Assembly (NCBI GenBank): GCA_013399115.1
Contig: VXAA01002963.1
Location: 357,288 to 421,287, forward strand
Direction: 5' to 3'
DNA length: 64,000 nucleotides
DNA from: Anseranas semipalmata
Taxonomy: Eukaryota > Chordata > Aves > Anseriformes > Anseranatidae
Part shown: piece by piece, positions 51,901 to 62,493 of the stretch
How the letters are laid out: each line of letters opens with the position of its first letter
Numbering within the stretch: the first letter of the stretch is position 1
The notes under the pieces: model-generated
Databases searched by the model: none
What the model saw: the letters and a program-made list of their open reading frames with translations, nothing else
Told to the model about the DNA's origin: nothing
Made by a program: the position numbers and the translations under genes

Positions 51901-53387
51901 AGGGCTTCCACCCAATGGCAAGTGTCTGGAAGTCTCCTTGGCAGGGAAAAAAAGAACCTAATATTTAAATGTTTCTTAAATGCAGGTGTTCAGAAAAAAA
52001 TTATCTATTAAATCTTGCCCAGGAATGATGCTGTCTTCCACAGAACAGGAAGTGACGGCTCTTTTGTCTGTATGGATCTCAAGAATAATAATTTAGCTCT
52101 GGATGTGTTCAGTCTGAAAGAAGTTAATGTGCAAATAGAATACTTGTATGACATTCAAAATCTGCTGGAAACCTTGTTAGAAATAAAAAATTGGAGCCCC
52201 CTTCTAAGCACAGTAGGGTTGTAAGATTCCTGGCTGCTAAATCATGGAAAAGAAGAAGAAATGAGAAACTCTTTGGAGGATAAACCTGTTTAAGAAGGAT
52301 TAAAATATATAAACTGATTCATTCAATTGGGCATATCTACCAGCTCTGCATGTGCTCATTCTATGTCGGTTAACTATTTCTAGCTGCAAGAGACACATGT
52401 GCTGTGCAAAGGCAGCGATAATGGTAGTTCTGCATTTTGTATGCTGTATTCTCTGCTCCCAGGGACTAAGTCTTTGCTGATTCTGTAACTCTGTAGGCAG
52501 TACCTGTGCTGTAACTGGCTTGTCCTGTGAATAATCTGAGATTTAGGACAATCCCAAAAACTTCACTCCAGTCTGCTCCCATTGCCCTTTTATTTAGTCT
52601 ACATGTTGATGTTCATAGTGACTGTTTGGTCAGTGCTAGGTGATGCCTACTTCTATTGGGGGCCCTTTGCTGATGCTGTGAAATAGTGTTGTTTGGTGGT
52701 GGTTAAGGAGCTGGCCCCTGACAGCAGTCCATCCATGCCACAAGTCGATGTGTACCTGGGGAATATTCAGCTGGTTTGCCCTGAATCAAAACCCATACGC
52801 ATTAGTGAAGATTAACAGTTGAGACAGCCTGTGAATTTGTCCTTGACACTAAGGAGCTGCCCTTTAAATACATGAAATGTACTTGAAATCCTATTCACAT
52901 CATACACAAAAATCAACTATGAAGGTTGAAGGTAGAAGGGCAATGGGAACTCTGGAGTACGTATCCAAAATCATGGACCAAGCAAACATTACTGTCAGCA
53001 GGCATGTGATTATGGTCTAGGACATCAGGTCTTGTCCAGCAAGGTCAGATATTGCTTCATGGATGAAGGCTTGATCAACAGCACCAGAGGAATTTACAGT
53101 TTATCATGGTTGTAGATGATTGATGGAATGTCTGTTGCTGGAATTGCAGTTTTAACTTAGTGTCTGTTGTCAGTTTAGAGGAAACATAGGTGACAAAAAA
53201 GCTGCCAACTGACTTGGTATCCCAGAGTGTCACAGAGACCAGTCTGATATCACAATTCTGTTAGCTAAAAGCAGCGGTGAGTTAATTTTTTTCATAAACT
53301 TGGAAAATCCAGACAAGTCTGGATGTCCAGAGAGCTTTCTCACCCCTTGTGAAAGCAGATTTAAGAAGCTGTTGAGGTGAGTTCTGC

Positions 53388-53432
53388 CTGCTATACAGCT
53401 ATTCTGCTACACTGCTATTCTGCTATACAGCA
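53388..53432 (+). repeat. Imperfect CTATTCTGCTA minirepeat
   Basis: CTGCTATACAGCTATTCTGC, TACACTGCTATTCTGC and TATACAGCA form two to three imperfect copies of a roughly 20-base unit. Confidence 0.75.
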
Positions 53433-53779
53433 CATAGCTGGGGAAGAGAAGAGGACTTAGGCAGCATTTCAGGTCTTGTGCTCTTGGAGCATAAAGACTG
53501 TCCTTTTTCTTGAGGGAGAGGACCACAGCAACCAGAGGTGGAAAGGGAAGGCAGGTCTTCGCATGCCTCCTTTCATGGGCACACTGGCTAGCAGGGAGGG
53601 CTGGCTATCAAGATATCCTTGAAGGACACATGACATCCATATCCTGCATTTGACATTCATCACTGCTTACACATCTTGCTGCTCCTTTCTACCCGCCTCT
53701 TTACAATTGACTAGGGGCAGTTAATGCAGTCATACTGAGAATAATCACTTCAGTGTGATCCTGCTCTCTTAGGATGCAA

Positions 53780-54030
53780 GGCAATGGCCTCAAGTTGCTC
53801 CAGGGGAGTTTAGACTGGATATCAGGAAGAATTTCTTCACGGAAAAGGTGGTTAGGCATTGGAACAGGCTGCCCAGGGAGGTGGTGGAGTCACCTTCCCT
53901 GAAGGTATTTAAGAGACGTGTAGATGTGGCACTTAGGGACATAGTTTAGCAGTGGACTTGTAGTGCTAGGTGGATGTTTGGATTTGATGATCTTGTAGGT
54001 CTTTTTCAACCTAAATGATGCTATGATTCT
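53780..54030 (+). mobile_element. CR1 LINE 3' end, truncated, with one frameshift
   Basis: The last part of CR1 ORF2 plus its 3'UTR. Translation gives [10 protein letters not shown] small deletion near 53810 then shifts the frame, and reading resumes as [38 protein letters not shown] and VDVALRDIV, ending at TAG 53947-53949. The 3'UTR has the CR1 pattern GATGATCTTGTAGGTCTTTT followed by CAACC and ends in one degenerate octamer (CTATGATTCT) near 54030. The frameshift and eroded tail make it older than the copy at 61.9 kb but still well preserved. The 5' truncation lies near 53780. Confidence 0.95.
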
Positions 54031-54319
54031 AATTTTGTGCTGGTGCTCCACCACTGGCTCAGAGTTGCAGAAGATGTCATGCATCTACTTTGACAGTGAC
54101 AAAAGTGAACGCAATGTATATTTGAACTCTGCTATTCTTCACTGGTAATGTTTGGCACCCATTTTTCTAGATGGCTCTATAATATACTAAGCAAAGATGA
54201 ACAAAGATCTTTAATCTAAATGGAGTCCTTCTGATTTGTATCAAGGAAGATGAGAGGAGAATCAAATCCCAGATCGTTATTTTCTGAACCAGTACAGGGA
54301 CAAAAACACCAGGCTGTAA

Positions 54320-54440
54320 GGCCCTGATTCAGGGAAGTATTAAGCACCTGCTTAACTTTGAGCACTGACTTCAATATATTTAAAGTTAATCAAGTGCTTA
54401 AGCTTTTTCCTCTATAGGGATTCTTCTCTGCATAAGGGCC
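54320..54440. mobile_element. Palindromic non-autonomous DNA element flanked by TAA
   Basis: A 121-bp segment begins GGCCCTGATTCAGGGAAGTA and ends CTCTGCATAAGGGCC, so its ends are imperfect inverted repeats of each other. The interior is also quasi-palindromic: TAAGCACCTGCTTAACTTTG on the left mirrors TTAATCAAGTGCTTAAGC on the right, with TGACTTCAATATA at the centre. This matches a small palindromic repeat common in amniote genomes (family pattern: GGCCCTGATCCTGCA, GCATGTGCTTAACTTTAAGC, TTGACTTCAATGGG). TAA lies directly outside both ends (54317-54319 and 54441-54443), which fits a 3-bp target duplication such as PIF/Harbinger elements make. The superfamily is inferred. Confidence 0.72.
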
Positions 54441-56532
54441 TAAGAGAAAATAGATAACTATAAAGAGCAACTGTAATGAGCCTGCATATGGGCCAAAGAG
54501 AAGGGGATTATTAATGCTTTCAGGTTCAGCGAGGACTAGGGTTTAAATATCAACCTCCTACAGCGAGACATGAAAGAGTCTCATAAATGTGTTAAATCGC
54601 ATCAGGTCCATTTAATATCATTATGTTTAATAAAAGTATCTTTGCACTATAATAATCACTGAGGACAGTAGGTGGACCAGTCAGGCTATTCTGGAAACAG
54701 AATATATTCCTTCTGCTAGGGTTATGCTCCTTTCTGCTGTACTCTGTAGTGTAGGTCTCCAATAAACAATAAGCTTCTAAGTGCTTTAATCTCTGGGAAA
54801 ATCTTGAAATTGCCTTGAGGGTGGTAAAAACATAGCTTCATGACACAACTGAGCTAGGCAATGAAGAATGAGGTTCTCTGAACAAGAATAGTAGAAATGA
54901 GTGTGGGAAAAGTTCTTATGCAACCTCTGTTTTGTTGGCAATGCTTCCAATAATTGGTAAGAAAGACCACAAAGCTGCAAATCAGAATGTAACAGTACAA
55001 AACTAGAACTAGGGCTTTTATCAGAGAGGCCTTTCAACAGTCTTCATTGTTGCTCCCTCTCTCCTTCTAAGCCTCTTGCTGTGGACAGAGGAAAAACACA
55101 TCACTTTTTGGTTGTTTATGACCCCAGAGGGCAAACTGAAGTTGTTGATTTAATTGGAGCATTTACTTTTAAACTTAGTTTATGATATATAAGTGCTGCA
55201 GAGATAATTTGTCAAAACAAAAACTTTGGGGAACCTTGACACCAAACCTCAACAGCTTTTATTATAATCACTTTATGATGCCTAAACATCTTAGCAGAGA
55301 GTCTTTAATAGAGTGCTTTTAGATTTTGTATGAAGTTTGGAGGTAGTTGATGGCATTTTTTATGTTTAAAAACTTATATGGGAAATTTTTATTTTAAATA
55401 GGTCAAAGATAAAACACTCTGCAGGAAATATAAAAGCAGAATTTGAAATTGACAGTTTGCATTTTAAAAAATCAAAATTTAATTGGTGAACACTCGCAAA
55501 TCAGATTTGTATTTCCTTGTCTTGCAGAAAGTTTAGCATAAACAGAAGTGGTCTGTTCAGTACTTAAAACCTCCTGAACTTTCATGCTTCTAATGAAATT
55601 GTATTTTTTAGCAGAAAGAAAATGAACTTTATGCACTTTTACTAAAAAAAGTGAGAAAGCCCAAACCTGTTTAAGATATTTGCAGTTTGTATTGTCTTTA
55701 TAACAGTATTTTTGTTATCTTTTATGTTAGGCAATAAAGACTTGTGTGCATAAAATGTAAACAATTACATTAATAGATAATAAGACATATTGTCAAGCAC
55801 AAATACATCTTTCTTTGCCTCCTTTGATTTCAGAAATTTTAATGTACTTTTAATGTGTTCAGAAAAACAAATAGACAAATTAATGGAAGGAAGAAATCCA
55901 TCTCCATGAACACGTGAATATGAGTGTTGGCTGAGAAATTCCCTGAACTGCTCAGTGCCAGAAGCTGGAAAGAAACACTGAGAGAAGGATCCCTGGATGC
56001 TCTTCTCATTTTTGCCCATCTCTTTCCATAACATCTGCAAGTTTGACTACAGTCAGCCATGGATCTGCCAGTATGGCACAGAACATATTCAGTGTCCTTT
56101 GCCAATGCATTCACCTTTCTTCATATTTCACCTACAAGTGTTGTAATTTAAATATTTCTCATTTAATTGACAGGCATCATAGAGCTTGTTGCAGAAAAAA
56201 GATGTGTAGAATATCCTTCCATCCCATCAGCACTCCTCTAGGGCTTAGGTGGTACGTAGCTGAAAACTTTGAAACCTATGGTTTTCAATTCCAAAAAGAT
56301 GAAGAAGTGAACTCTGGCCTGGAATGAAGGACAACCCTATTAATCTTCAGGATGAAAGTTGCTTCTTCTTCAGACAGGGCTCCCAGAACTGAGCCATCAT
56401 TTGTCAGGGAAGACCCTGGGGCTGCCAGAGCATCCCCAGGCTGTGGAAATAGTGTAGAGGTAGACAGAGGTAGTGTAGGCAGATAACCTGGACAGTGATC
56501 ACATCTCACCAGGCAAGAAACTCCAATGATTC

Positions 56533-56566
56533 CAAAAACAAAAACAAAAACAAAAACAAAAACAAA
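56533..56566. repeat. (CAAAAA)n microsatellite
   Basis: Five hexamer units of CAAAAA, then CAAATT. Confidence 0.95.
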
Positions 56567-57525
56567 TTAGCCAGACTAAATCTTTACCTAAAGGTTGATT
56601 GTCACACATGGGTTAGTTTGGACTCCATAGCTTTTTCCACTTGGTGACAGACTACAAGGAGAAGCTGTACCACAAAGCAGGTCTGTTTCTCCCTTTTACT
56701 GCTGACCAAGTGTTGGTTCATTCCAAGCAGAAATCCACCCTAGGGGGGACCACCCTGTGCATTGGGCAAAGACTCTGCCAAACACTATGAATTTTGCTTT
56801 GGAGTGGGAAATAGGTCATACATGAAGCCAAATTCAGTCAAAGCTATTTCCTTACCATCCCTGGGTTTGTGCTGACTTGAATAGCTAATAATAGTTTTCC
56901 AAGCAGTAGTAGGGAGCAATAAGCAGTCCAGTGAGAACAGTGAGGGCAATCTGTAAGGCAGGTGACAGAAGAGAAGATTAAATTTCATAGGATTTCTGTT
57001 AAAGTTTTATCAAAGACTGAAAAAAAATATGAAGCAGTTGTCTAATGCTGCCACATTGTTCATTTAACTGATGGCTTCTAACAAAGGTAGAAGAGCATAA
57101 TTTCTTTAGGTAAATAAAAAATAGACTTAGTAGAAATTTCCTTAAACTGGTTGCTGCTGAACACTTGAATCCTTCATGTAGGTCTGAGAGCACAGAGTTA
57201 TCAAAGAATGATACTTGAGAAGAAATACAACTGCAGCACAGACTGCTCTTTCATGCACAGCACTATCTGTTTATATGTTTTGTATGCTCATCCCTTTAAG
57301 GACCTGATAGAATCCTGTTCAACGCTAATGTAATGAACTCATCAATTAAGTACCTTGTGACAACTGGGCTGAGCAGGGACTTCAAGATTCTGTGAAAGGG
57401 AAATGAACAAAGGGAATAGGAGAAGGTGTGAGTTCAGATAGGAATGACACCTTTGCAGAAGGATTGTCTGGGTCAAGAATAGCATTTTTGTCATTCATTT
57501 TATTATTCTTTTATTGAAGTATTCC

Positions 57526-57542
57526 TTTTTTTTTTTTTTTTT
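57526..57542. repeat. Poly-T run
   Basis: A homopolymer of about 16 T in AT-rich DNA. No linked element is recognised. Confidence 0.9.
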
Positions 57543-58714
57543 ATTGTAACTAATATAGTATCTTAGACTGTACTATGAGCACAATCAAACATGGTAGGGT
57601 GCCAATCTACAGTCAGGGCCAAGAGCCCATACTAAAAACTAGGTCAGCCTCAGAGGTTATATCAAGTAACCCCCTGGGTAAGCTGCCCCGCAAGACTTTA
57701 CAGTACAATATTTTCTTTTTTTCCCCATTTTTATATTTTGTGAATACAACAGCAGTTGGGAACAGAGATCCCTTGGCTGTACCAGCACCACTCTTCCAGT
57801 CTGTACTGTAGGTGTTCTGGGGACAGTGGCTTCAGAAACAGAGGAATACTCAGAGGGCAATAGCTGGCTGCTAGGAAATAATGAAATTTGTCTTATTTTC
57901 ATTTTTGATTTTTTTTTTTTAGACTCTCTCCTCCAAATATTCTATCTTCCTTGCAGAATGAAAAAACATACAAACTAAACAACACTGGCCAAATGTGATT
58001 TTTTTTTGTAATAATTTTTCAAAACAAAACCAACTCCATTCATATTTAGTGACTTCTTTCTCACCAGTTAGCCAATGGAAAATAAATTGAGGAGTTGCTC
58101 ATCCTAAAGGAATCCAAATCATTTAAAATGTAATAAATTAGGCATATTCCCCCAGGATCAGGGCATATTATCAGTCAATAAGCAGGATTAATTTAGATTT
58201 CAATATGTTATGCTCTCCATAATCTTTGCTTCTGGTGCACATTAGAGAATGTTTTGCCCCACAAGATTAGTCCAGAATAAGTAGGCTTTATCGATGTTCA
58301 TCTAGCCTCTGAGAACGATTTAATTTTCTCAGTACTTTAATAATGAAATGATTTTTTTTATCTGTTTATGTATCTAAAAGGTGATCCTCCCACTTTGAGT
58401 AGATGATTATGTTCCCAGTTTTAAGAAAATTGGAACATAGAATAGGATGAATCATTTTAAGATATTCCACCATGCTGGTGCTTCTCAGCACACATAATCT
58501 GAGTAGAAAACAAACATTTCCTTCATCTGATTGTCAAAAGGATTTCAGATCAGGTTGTCCTAAGTCTCCTAGCATCTTTCCCTGACCAATTTAATTCCTT
58601 AGATTTGACTTGTTTGGTTTTACCAAATGAGAGATTCTCGTTTGAACAAATAACAACTATACGTTCATTTCTACTGCTTTCCTCTCATTGTGCTGTATTA
58701 AAGTGACAGTATAT

Positions 58715-58805
58715 TTTATTGCTGTTTTACAGATTCAGAAAGGCAAAGGAACCTGACCAGGATCTCACTGGAAGCTAAAGTCAGAAAAAGAGCTAGAGCC
58801 CAGGC
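58715..58805 (-). mobile_element. MIR-like ancient SINE, minus strand
   Basis: TTGCTGTTTTACAGATTCAG AAAGGCAAAGG, then CTGACCAGGATCTCACTGGA, then AGAGCTAGAGCCCAGGCA follow the reverse-complement order of a MIR element (family: CCATTTTACAGATGAGGAAA, GACTTGCCCAAGGTCACAC, AGAGCCGGGATTCGAACCC AGG). It is short and diverged. The orientation follows from this order. Confidence 0.6.
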
Positions 58806-61800
58806 AAAGACAAAAAATATCTGCAGTATTTTCATCCACTAAATATGTTGTTGCCATTGCTTGTAACACACAGCTTTGCACTAAGCTAACAGTATGGGCC
58901 TCTTAGGGTTTGTCTGAACTTGTTTTGACCCAGCTGGAGATTTGCTTCAGCTTGTTACAGCAGTTACCTAATGACTAGGGGACTGTTACCTGCTTGGTTT
59001 TAGCTTTTGCTTAGCTTGGAACAGCTCTGTGGTGTAACACCTGTTATTAAAGTTTTGTAACTAATAGATAGTGAAAACAAGACATTTCTCTGTCTGTTAC
59101 CCTAGAAAAAAATGCAGCAGAGAGGGGAGAAGTCATAGGATGAGGGCAGAGGCCTTGAAAACACAGGCAAAGGAAGATTTGGGAGACCTGGGGGCTATAA
59201 ACTGGTGCCGGTTACTGGTCAGCAAATGAATGCAACCTTGGGCACTGTATAAATGAGTCTTATGGGCTGCAATAAGAACCAAGCAGTATCCAACATATGT
59301 AAAACACACCATATAGAATACATGGAGATACAACATGGACTTGCAGACTGATAAAGAAGAAGCAAGGTACATAGCATGTCATCAGAGAGAAAAAAGCCCC
59401 CCCAGCAAATCCCAAAGGAGGAGGAGGAAGAAGCCTTCAACACTAACATCACACTCCTCACAGCTAGGGCTTGGGATACTGAAGACTCATGGTAACTCCC
59501 TCCTTGTGCCCTGTACTGACCGACACCTTCAGCCTTAGGACTCCAAGGGGCAGTGGGAGGGTGAACATAACACCAGAGAAGGGGGAAAGTTCTAGAAAAT
59601 TTGTGTATATGTCATTTTACCCGTGCTACACGATTTGAACTGTGTAGTATCACTGTAACTGGGCTAACAATAACTTTTGTATTAGACTGTTAAGACTGTA
59701 ATTAGAACAACAGTAAATTACTGACTTTGCATATATGGTGTGCTTCTTTTGCCCCTAACAAGACTTTGCATATAACAAACTGGTGGGAAACCAAACAACC
59801 TGTTCTTTAACTTCAAGGTAACAAGCTGACAACATAAATAACCAACACGCATAACCCAAACAATATGAGGTGGCAGGGAAGTTAATGCAATCTTAGCTCA
59901 GCTGAAGGACTAAAAGCCTGCTGCCACGCTAGAGGTTAGTTTGCAGACAGGGTTCTCATGGTGTGAGAGTTTCCTCTTCTTTTCCTGCTTTCCATGAACC
60001 CAGCCAGGTGCAGAAAGCCAGGCAGGACCTCTGAGCAGATGCATCTGCACTTCCACCTGTGGTGAGCTCCAACTGCTCAGTCACTGTAAAGGCAAACACC
60101 TCATGCTGTTATTTGCTGGGGTTGTGAAGCCATACACAGCCTGTATAAATTAATGGTGAAAATCTAGAACTTTCTGAATAACCCTGATTGCAGAACGATG
60201 GGAAATACTGTTGAAGTAATCTATTTGAAAAAACACATTTTTTTTCTAACCTCAACTGTTGGGAGACAGCTATGTAGTTTGCATTTTCTATATGTATTTA
60301 GACATTAATATGTTACTAACCAAAAAATCCCAGCAAACACTGGCAGCTTAATTGTGGACATCTGTGAGTTGCCCTTTCTGAAGTAAAACTTCTCTTCCCT
60401 TTCTGAATCCACAAGCTACCCTTGTGCTTCAGTATCAGGACCCTAATGACACAAACAGCTTTCTGCAGACAGACATATGCACACAAGATAAAATACAATG
60501 AAGGCCGTTCCTAAGCACATTAAGTTTATAATATTGGACATACTAGAAAATGTAATCTAGCCTCAGACTCAGCAAAGTGGTTACATGTATGCTAGCCTGG
60601 GACTTCACATACAGGGCAATTTTTAACTCACACTGCTTTGTAAACAGGCTCAGACAGTGTAGGAAATTCTGGTCCTGCTGTGTTGATCTCCAACTGTCTT
60701 CTCTTGCTCTTTATAAATCTCTTTCCCTGTCTGCTTTCAAAATGTTATCTTAACTAGGATTAATAAAGACACACTGGGGAGCTTCTTATCTCTTATAGGA
60801 ATTATGATTATAATAATAATAAAAAAGCTTTAATCTTGGAAGAGCAATGGAGGGAGAGGGAGGCTGGAAGGGAAAAACTGTGTGTGTGGGGGGAGAATAG
60901 ACAGGTAAGAGGTGAGACAAGGACATTGGAGGTCATGGATGGGCCCACACCAAAACCTGAGATCCAAATACCCCTGAACTTTGAGAATATTTGAAGCCAG
61001 ATCAAAAAGTTTTGATCTGGACCCCTACCTTTCTCTCCGAAGTAAGGATAAGCTGGTTCTGATAAAAGAAGATCCGTCCTGAGACTTTTTGAAATTCAAA
61101 AGAGCTCAGTTTACCTTTTAAATTAAGTTCTGAGCAGCTTTCCTACTTCTTGTGTTCAGCCAGGAGAAGATGTGGAAATATCAAAACACAGCATGAAAGA
61201 CATGCCTGCCCAGCCTGAATGAGGGTGTACTGAAAATCTCCCCAGGGGCATTGATTCTCTGAGATTTCCAGAGCTAAGAAGCCTGGATGTGCTTCAGAAA
61301 AATAGCTGAAGTTTTAGGCAATTGACTGAATGAAAGCACAACATCAAACAAATTGAGGTTCACCATGGCTTGCTGCTTAACTGGAATATAATTACATTTA
61401 TTTTAGATATATGTGATTCTCCTATTTGTAATTGAAGACCTGCAGAGTTTACTGGCTACCATGCCAAAGACACCGGTGGCTACATCTGTTCTAGGAAATA
61501 AAGCACATGCTGGCTGTCCTCTGGCCTGGAGGCAAATTGGAGTGGCAAGGCTCATGCACATAGGACTGAACTCTCCTGTCCTCCAAACCCTGGTGGCTGC
61601 ATCCAAACTGCCTACAGGGAATGGTTCTTGGCCCTGTGAGCCATGCTCAGGACCTGCTGGGGAAAGGGCTAGCAGGCATGACCAAAACTGTGCCAGATAC
61701 TGTGCTCATATTTAACAATACGGACAATCATGGGATAGCAGTGGGTTCATGTGGGCACTGTTTAGTTCAGTAATAAAGACTGAGCTTATGGATGTTGGCT

Positions 61801-61902
61801 ATCTGCTGCTGTGACTGCAGTGTCCCTTTCTGGCAAGGTGTAAGGAGACCATCACAATGGCCAGTTTTGTGTATCATCAGTCTTCCACATCTTGCCAGGC
61901 TT
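58806..61902. other. Non-coding DNA
   Basis: No recognisable gene. GACTTTGCATATA occurs twice (59723-59735 and 59762-59774). A possible LTR between TGTTA near 59095 and TAACA near 59760 was considered and is not supported by a target duplication. Confidence 0.5.
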
Positions 61903-62298
61903 CAGTATGACATGGAGGTGCTCGAGAGAGTCCAGAGAAGGGCAACGAAGCTGGTGAGGGGTCTGGAGAACAAGTCTTACGAGGTACGGCTGAGGGAGCT
62001 GGGGTTGTTCAGCCTGGAGAAGAGGAGGCTCAGGGGTGACCTTATTGCTCTCTACAGGTACCTTAAAGGAGGCTGTAGTGAGGTAGGGATTGGTCTCTTC
62101 TCCCACGTGCCTGGTGACAGGACGAGGGGGAATGGGCTAAAGTTGCATCAGGGGAGGTTTAGGTTGAATATTAGGAAAAACTTCTTTACCGAAAGGGTAG
62201 TTAGGCATTGGAATGGGCTGCCCAGGGAAGTGGTTGAGTCACCATCCCTGGAGGTCTTTAAAAGACGTTTAGATGTTGAGCTTAGAGATATGGTTTAG
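61903..62298 (+). pseudogene. CR1 ORF2 C-terminal fragment (partial, frame open)
   Basis: The coding remnant inside the CR1 copy. In the full-length element ORF2 encodes an apurinic-like endonuclease and a reverse transcriptase that carries out target-primed reverse transcription. Only the conserved basic C-terminal tail, rich in Arg and Lys (for example RRATKLVRG and EKRRLRGD), is present here. The natural stop codon is kept. No start codon belongs to the fragment itself, and there is no sign that it is translated. Confidence 0.9.
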
Positions 62299-62391
62299 TG
62301 TGGGCCTTGTTAGAGTTAGGTCAGAGGTTGGACTAGGTGATCTTGGAGGTCTCTTCCAACCTGAACGATTCTGTGATTCTGTGATTCTGTG
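61903..62391 (+). mobile_element. CR1 LINE, 5'-truncated, youngest copy in window
   Basis: A 5'-truncated CR1 non-LTR retrotransposon. About 131 codons of the ORF2 C-terminus read without a stop or frameshift to TAG at 62296-62298. Motifs typical of CR1 ORF2 are visible: [58 protein letters not shown] and [20 protein letters not shown]. This part lies downstream of the reverse transcriptase core, so the copy lacks the endonuclease and RT catalytic motifs and cannot move by itself. A short 3'UTR of about 70 bases (ending GATCTTGGAGGTCTCTTCC AACC) leads into three perfect ATTCTGTG octamers at 62368-62391, the terminal repeat typical of CR1. The unbroken frame and intact tail suggest a recent insertion. 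The 5' break is placed where similarity to CR1 protein begins and may be off by 10-20 bases. An upstream ATG at 61792 lies in flanking DNA and joins the frame by chance. Confidence 0.96.
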
Positions 62392-62445
62392 AAAGATGCT
62401 CTTTGTGAATTAACTGGTCTGTAGTTGGAGATTGGGTAGCCTTGC

Positions 62446-62493
62446 TTTTGGTCCTTTGCATCATCCCACTTGATTTTGGTCCTGTGCATCATC
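62446..62493 (+). repeat. Short tandem duplication, 28-bp period
   Basis: TTTTGGTCCTTTGCATCATC (62446-62465) recurs at 62474-62493 with one change (T to G at the eleventh base). It lies about 55 bases beyond the CR1 tail. Confidence 0.88.

Larger units (their letters stand above)
40251..53779. other. Long stretch without recognised genes
   Basis: Over 13 kb without a gene or confident mobile element, containing only the TA/TG microsatellite, homopolymers, two hairpins and a short minirepeat. A faint match to a palindromic repeat is visible at 49640-49700 (GGTCAAATTCA then TCAATGGAGTGCTACAC). The longest frame of the window (238 codons, 41278-41994, minus) is here and is discussed under findings. 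N at 50017. Confidence 0.55.
54444..58714. other. AT-rich non-coding DNA
   Basis: No gene or named repeat apart from the CAAAAA array and poly-T run. The frames are shorter than 95 codons. Confidence 0.55.

Noticed and set aside
59095..59760. Possible solo LTR bounded by TGTTA and TAACA.
   Set aside because: The flanking bases do not form a target duplication, no AATAAA signal was seen in it, and the inverted ends are only five bases.
61792..61902. The ATG and 37 codons before the CR1 frame as a genuine N-terminus.
   Set aside because: They lie in flanking genomic DNA before CR1 similarity starts, and the join is most simply accidental.
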